DNA from: CAYFJO01 sp964343305
Lineage (GTDB): Bacteria; Planctomycetota; Planctomycetia; Pirellulales; Pirellulaceae
Assembly (NCBI GenBank): GCA_964343305.1
Contig: CAYFJO010000486.1
Span: 1 to 7,869, forward strand
Reading direction: 5' to 3'
DNA length: 7,869 bases
Part shown: piece after piece, positions 5,650 through 7,869 of the stretch
Layout of the letters: every line of letters begins with the position of its first letter
How positions within the stretch are numbered: the first letter of the stretch is position 1
The notes under the pieces: generated by a model
Told to the model about the DNA's origin: nothing
The model's database searches: none
The model's input: only the letters and a program-made list of their open reading frames with translations
Program-made: the position numbers and the translations under genes

Positions 5650-7620
5650 ATGGCAACGAATCAACTTAGCGAGGAACTTCTCAACGACCTTGGCGAGGAA
5701 TTTGCGCAACGATTGCGACGGGGCGAGCATCCGTCGGTCAGTGAGTATTCGAGCAAGTATCCGCCCAACCAGGCCGATGAAATTGCCGAGTTCCTGGAGT
5801 CGATTGCGATGCTCGAGGATCTCAAGGGTGGCGATGCCCCCACAACGAAGACGTCCGGCACAATGCCCGATACGTTCGGCCGTTATCAGATTGAACGGAC
5901 ATTGGGCGAAGGTGGCATGGGAGCGGTCTACCTGGCTCACGATTCGCAGCTCAATCGCAAGGTTGCGTTGAAGACGCCGAAGTTTGCCAAGAAGTCAGAC
6001 TCGAATTTGATCGATCGTTTTTACCGCGAGGCTCGCTCGGCCGCGACACTCCAGCATCCAAACATCTGCCCGGTGTACGATGTTGGCGAGATCGATGGGA
6101 TTCATTACATCAGCATGGCCTACATCGAAGGCCACTCGTTGTCGGAGTATCTCAAATCGAAAGAGTTGCCGCCAATCGCCGCCACCGTGCGCGTCGTGCG
6201 CAAAGTGGCCATCGCTCTGCATGAAGCACACTCGCAAGGTGTCGTGCATCGCGATTTGAAACCCGCGAACATCATGATCGATCGCCACAACGAACCGATC
6301 GTCATGGACTTTGGCCTGGCCCGACAGTTCGGCGATGAGGAAGATGAATTCGAATTGGTATCGAATGAAAACGCCGCCCTGGCGGACACAACGAAAATCG
6401 AAGCGCGACTGACACAGGACGGTACGATTCTTGGTTCACCGGGATACATGTCTCCCGAACAGATCAGCGGCAAGTACGGAAAGATCGGCCCTGCCAGCGA
6501 CGTCTATGCTCTGGGCGTTTTGTTGTATGAATTGCTGACGGGCGAGTTGCCATTCCGAGGCGACGGAAGTTTGCTGTCGATCATCACCGCCGTCATCACA
6601 AACGACGCACCAGACGCCACGGTGATTCGTCGCGGACTCGATCCCGAGTTGGCCGCCATCTGTCGTAAGGCGATGGCCAAGAGGGCCGAGGATCGGTATG
6701 AATCGATGCAAGCGTTCGCTGCGGCGCTGACCAGCTATCTCAAGTCTGAGACCGACGCTGCCTCATCCATTACGATTCCCGACGTCGGCCCCAACGAATC
6801 GGCGGCTTTGGTTCGTGCCAAGGAACAATGCGAACTGGCCCGGTCGCTTTATCAAGAAGGCCAATACGCAGCGTCCGTGTCGATCTTGGAAAAGATGGTC
6901 AGCGAGCCAGATGCCGAGTCGAACCAATACATCGAGTGGGCTGCGAGTGAGTTGCCAAAGGTGCGAGCAAAAGCCCAAGAGCCGGTGAGTGCCGTGACAC
7001 CGGACGACGGATTCTGGAACCAGGGCTTCAGTGCTGCGGCGGTCCCAACCGCAGCATTCGCCCAAACTTCGACCTTTGCGTCGCCGGAGTCACAAAGTGC
7101 CGAAGCGATGCCGCGTTGGTTTTATCCGGTTGTGGCGGTGCCAATTGTCGTCATCGGTTTGCTTGTCGCGGCCGTGTTTGCAAGGAGTTTTCTACGGGGC
7201 GGCGGCAATGGTAATGAAACTGCTCAAGATTCGACGTCCACGCCAATCGCCGAGCCAAAAGATAACGGATCGCAATCGATATCGGCAGACACCGAATCGA
7301 ATGTCGTCAACGATTCGGCAAGACCAGATCACCCAAGACCCGCGCCCTTTGACAACGGACCTAGGTCGCCGTTGGAACGACTGTTACGGCAAATCGATTC
7401 CAACAATGATGGAAAGCTCAGCAAGGCGGAATTGGATGGGGAGTTTCCGGAGAAGTCCCCGGCAAGACGACTCGCCGCGAATTTCGACGACTTAGATCGA
7501 AATCCACAAGATGGTTTTTTGGATGAAGGCGAACTGCGCCGGGTCATGAAGGAACAATTTCGAAAGTTTGGCCCTGACAAACGCAGGCCCGACGGTCGCG
7601 GCCCACCACGTCGTGATTAG
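5650..7620 (+). CDS. Membrane Ser/Thr protein kinase (Hanks/PknB type) with C-terminal EF-hand
   Basis: This 656-residue kinase should phosphorylate Ser/Thr on cytoplasmic targets. Residues 1-72 form the helical N-terminal extension common in planctomycete kinases (R-L-R-R-G-E, then S-E-Y, Y-P-P-N, D-E-I-A-E-F). The kinase domain spans about 79-364: glycine loop G86-E-G-G-M-G91, K108 in V-A-L-K, E127 in the C-helix, H200-R-D202-L-K-P-A-N, D220-F-G, G-S-P-G-Y-M-S-P-E270, and D284-V-Y. All catalytic residues are present. The activation segment carries an acidic insert of about 20 residues (229-249). Residues 386-420 look like a TPR-type helical pair. One transmembrane segment (about 491-511) is followed by a polar linker, a canonical EF-hand loop D583-x-N-x-D-G-K-L-S-x-x-E594, a degenerate second one near 616-628, and a Pro/Arg-rich end. 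The tail should face outside the cytoplasm. No SD precedes the ATG. Confidence 0.95.
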   Translation: MATNQLSEELLNDLGEEFAQRLRRGEHPSVSEYSSKYPPNQADEIAEFLESIAMLEDLKGGDAPTTKTSGTMPDTFGRYQIERTLGEGGMGAVYLAHDSQLNRKVALKTPKFAKKSDSNLIDRFYREARSAATLQHPNICPVYDVGEIDGIHYISMAYIEGHSLSEYLKSKELPPIAATVRVVRKVAIALHEAHSQGVVHRDLKPANIMIDRHNEPIVMDFGLARQFGDEEDEFELVSNENAALADTTKIEARLTQDGTILGSPGYMSPEQISGKYGKIGPASDVYALGVLLYELLTGELPFRGDGSLLSIITAVITNDAPDATVIRRGLDPELAAICRKAMAKRAEDRYESMQAFAAALTSYLKSETDAASSITIPDVGPNESAALVRAKEQCELARSLYQEGQYAASVSILEKMVSEPDAESNQYIEWAASELPKVRAKAQEPVSAVTPDDGFWNQGFSAAAVPTAAFAQTSTFASPESQSAEAMPRWFYPVVAVPIVVIGLLVAAVFARSFLRGGGNGNETAQDSTSTPIAEPKDNGSQSISADTESNVVNDSARPDHPRPAPFDNGPRSPLERLLRQIDSNNDGKLSKAELDGEFPEKSPARRLAANFDDLDRNPQDGFLDEGELRRVMKEQFRKFGPDKRRPDGRGPPRRD

Positions 7621-7626
7621 TGTCGC

Positions 7627-7680
7627 TTGACTCTCCGAGTCGAGCATCTGTCAGGTCGAATGCTCGATTCGGAGAGTCAA
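7627..7680 (+). terminator. Long hairpin just after the kinase stop, probable terminator
   Basis: The arms 7627-7647 and 7660-7680 are 21 bases each and pair fully, with one G-U wobble in the plus-strand RNA (7639 with 7668) and a 12-base loop. The hairpin begins six bases after the kinase stop codon. In the minus-strand RNA the wobble would be a C-A mismatch, which fits function in the kinase transcript. There is no U-run afterwards, so it is either an atypical terminator or an mRNA 3'-end stabiliser. A dispersed palindromic repeat is the other option. Confidence 0.6.
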
Positions 7681-7703
7681 GGTACGTTCTAGCGTGGATT
7701 ATT

Positions 7704-7767
7704 CACTAACCCGACGCGCAAGCGAGGGGTCTTGGACGTCGCCCCTCGCTTGCGCGTCGGGTTAGTG
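7704..7767. repeat. Perfect 26-bp inverted repeat, REP/BIME-like palindrome
   Basis: The arms 7704-7729 and 7742-7767 are exact reverse complements over 26 bp, with a 12-base loop at 7730-7741. The arms are GC-rich, beginning CACTAACCCGACGCG and containing GCAAGCGAGGGG. The 7-bp word GTGGATT occurs just before the palindrome (7694-7700) and at its right edge (7767-7773). From memory, similar palindromes recur in planctomycete intergenic regions, which would make this a dispersed repeat; I could not check copy number. A bidirectional terminator is the alternative. Confidence 0.75.
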
Positions 7768-7869
7768 TGGATTCGAATTTGCGCGGTGTTTTAGGCAAGA
7801 TAGCCGCAACTCCTTTTCACAGAGAACATTACGTTGTTTGGACGGCGGTTCATGAATAATCCGGGCTAG

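Larger units (their letters stand above)
7621..7869. other. Gene-free region downstream of the kinase
   Basis: No credible reading frame begins here. The region holds two separate long hairpins (7627-7680 and 7704-7767). From 7774 to the window end I see nothing I can assign; the ATG at 7851 is closed by a stop after five codons. Confidence 0.7.

Overview
The window looks like a chromosomal segment from a planctomycete, probably of the Pirellulales/Rhodopirellula type. This is inferred from gene content, not from a marker gene. The grounds are two secreted formylglycine-type sulfatases side by side, a Hanks-type Ser/Thr kinase with the N-terminal extension typical of planctomycete kinases, a Ser/Gly/Pro/Asn-rich lipoprotein, moderate GC, few Shine-Dalgarno sites, and a perfect GC-rich intergenic palindrome.

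Layout from left to right. At 1-480 (minus) lies the N-terminal part of a low-complexity lipoprotein cut by the window edge. A 332-base divergent gap follows. At 813-2972 (plus) is a 719-residue secreted sulfatase with an extra C-terminal beta-rich module. It converges on, and overlaps by 26 bp, a second secreted sulfatase of 486 residues (2947-4407, minus). That gene sits 34 bases downstream of a 244-residue cytosolic protein of unclear function (4442-5176, minus), probably in one operon. A possible 61-residue protein (5313-5498, minus) lies further upstream on the same strand. At 5650-7620 (plus) is a 656-residue membrane kinase with a cytoplasmic catalytic domain, one transmembrane segment and an EF-hand calcium-binding tail on the far side of the membrane. 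After it come two long hairpins, 7627-7680 and 7704-7767, the second with perfect 26-bp arms.

The two sulfatases fit desulfation of sulfated polysaccharides outside the cytoplasm, a known planctomycete lifestyle. Nothing in the sequence links the kinase to them directly. The points most worth a second look are the sulfatase whose formylglycine motif reads C-T-T-T-R instead of C-x-P-x-R, the kinase that joins a catalytic domain to an extracytoplasmic EF-hand, and the paired palindromes. I saw no CRISPR array, tRNA, rRNA, transposase or defence system.
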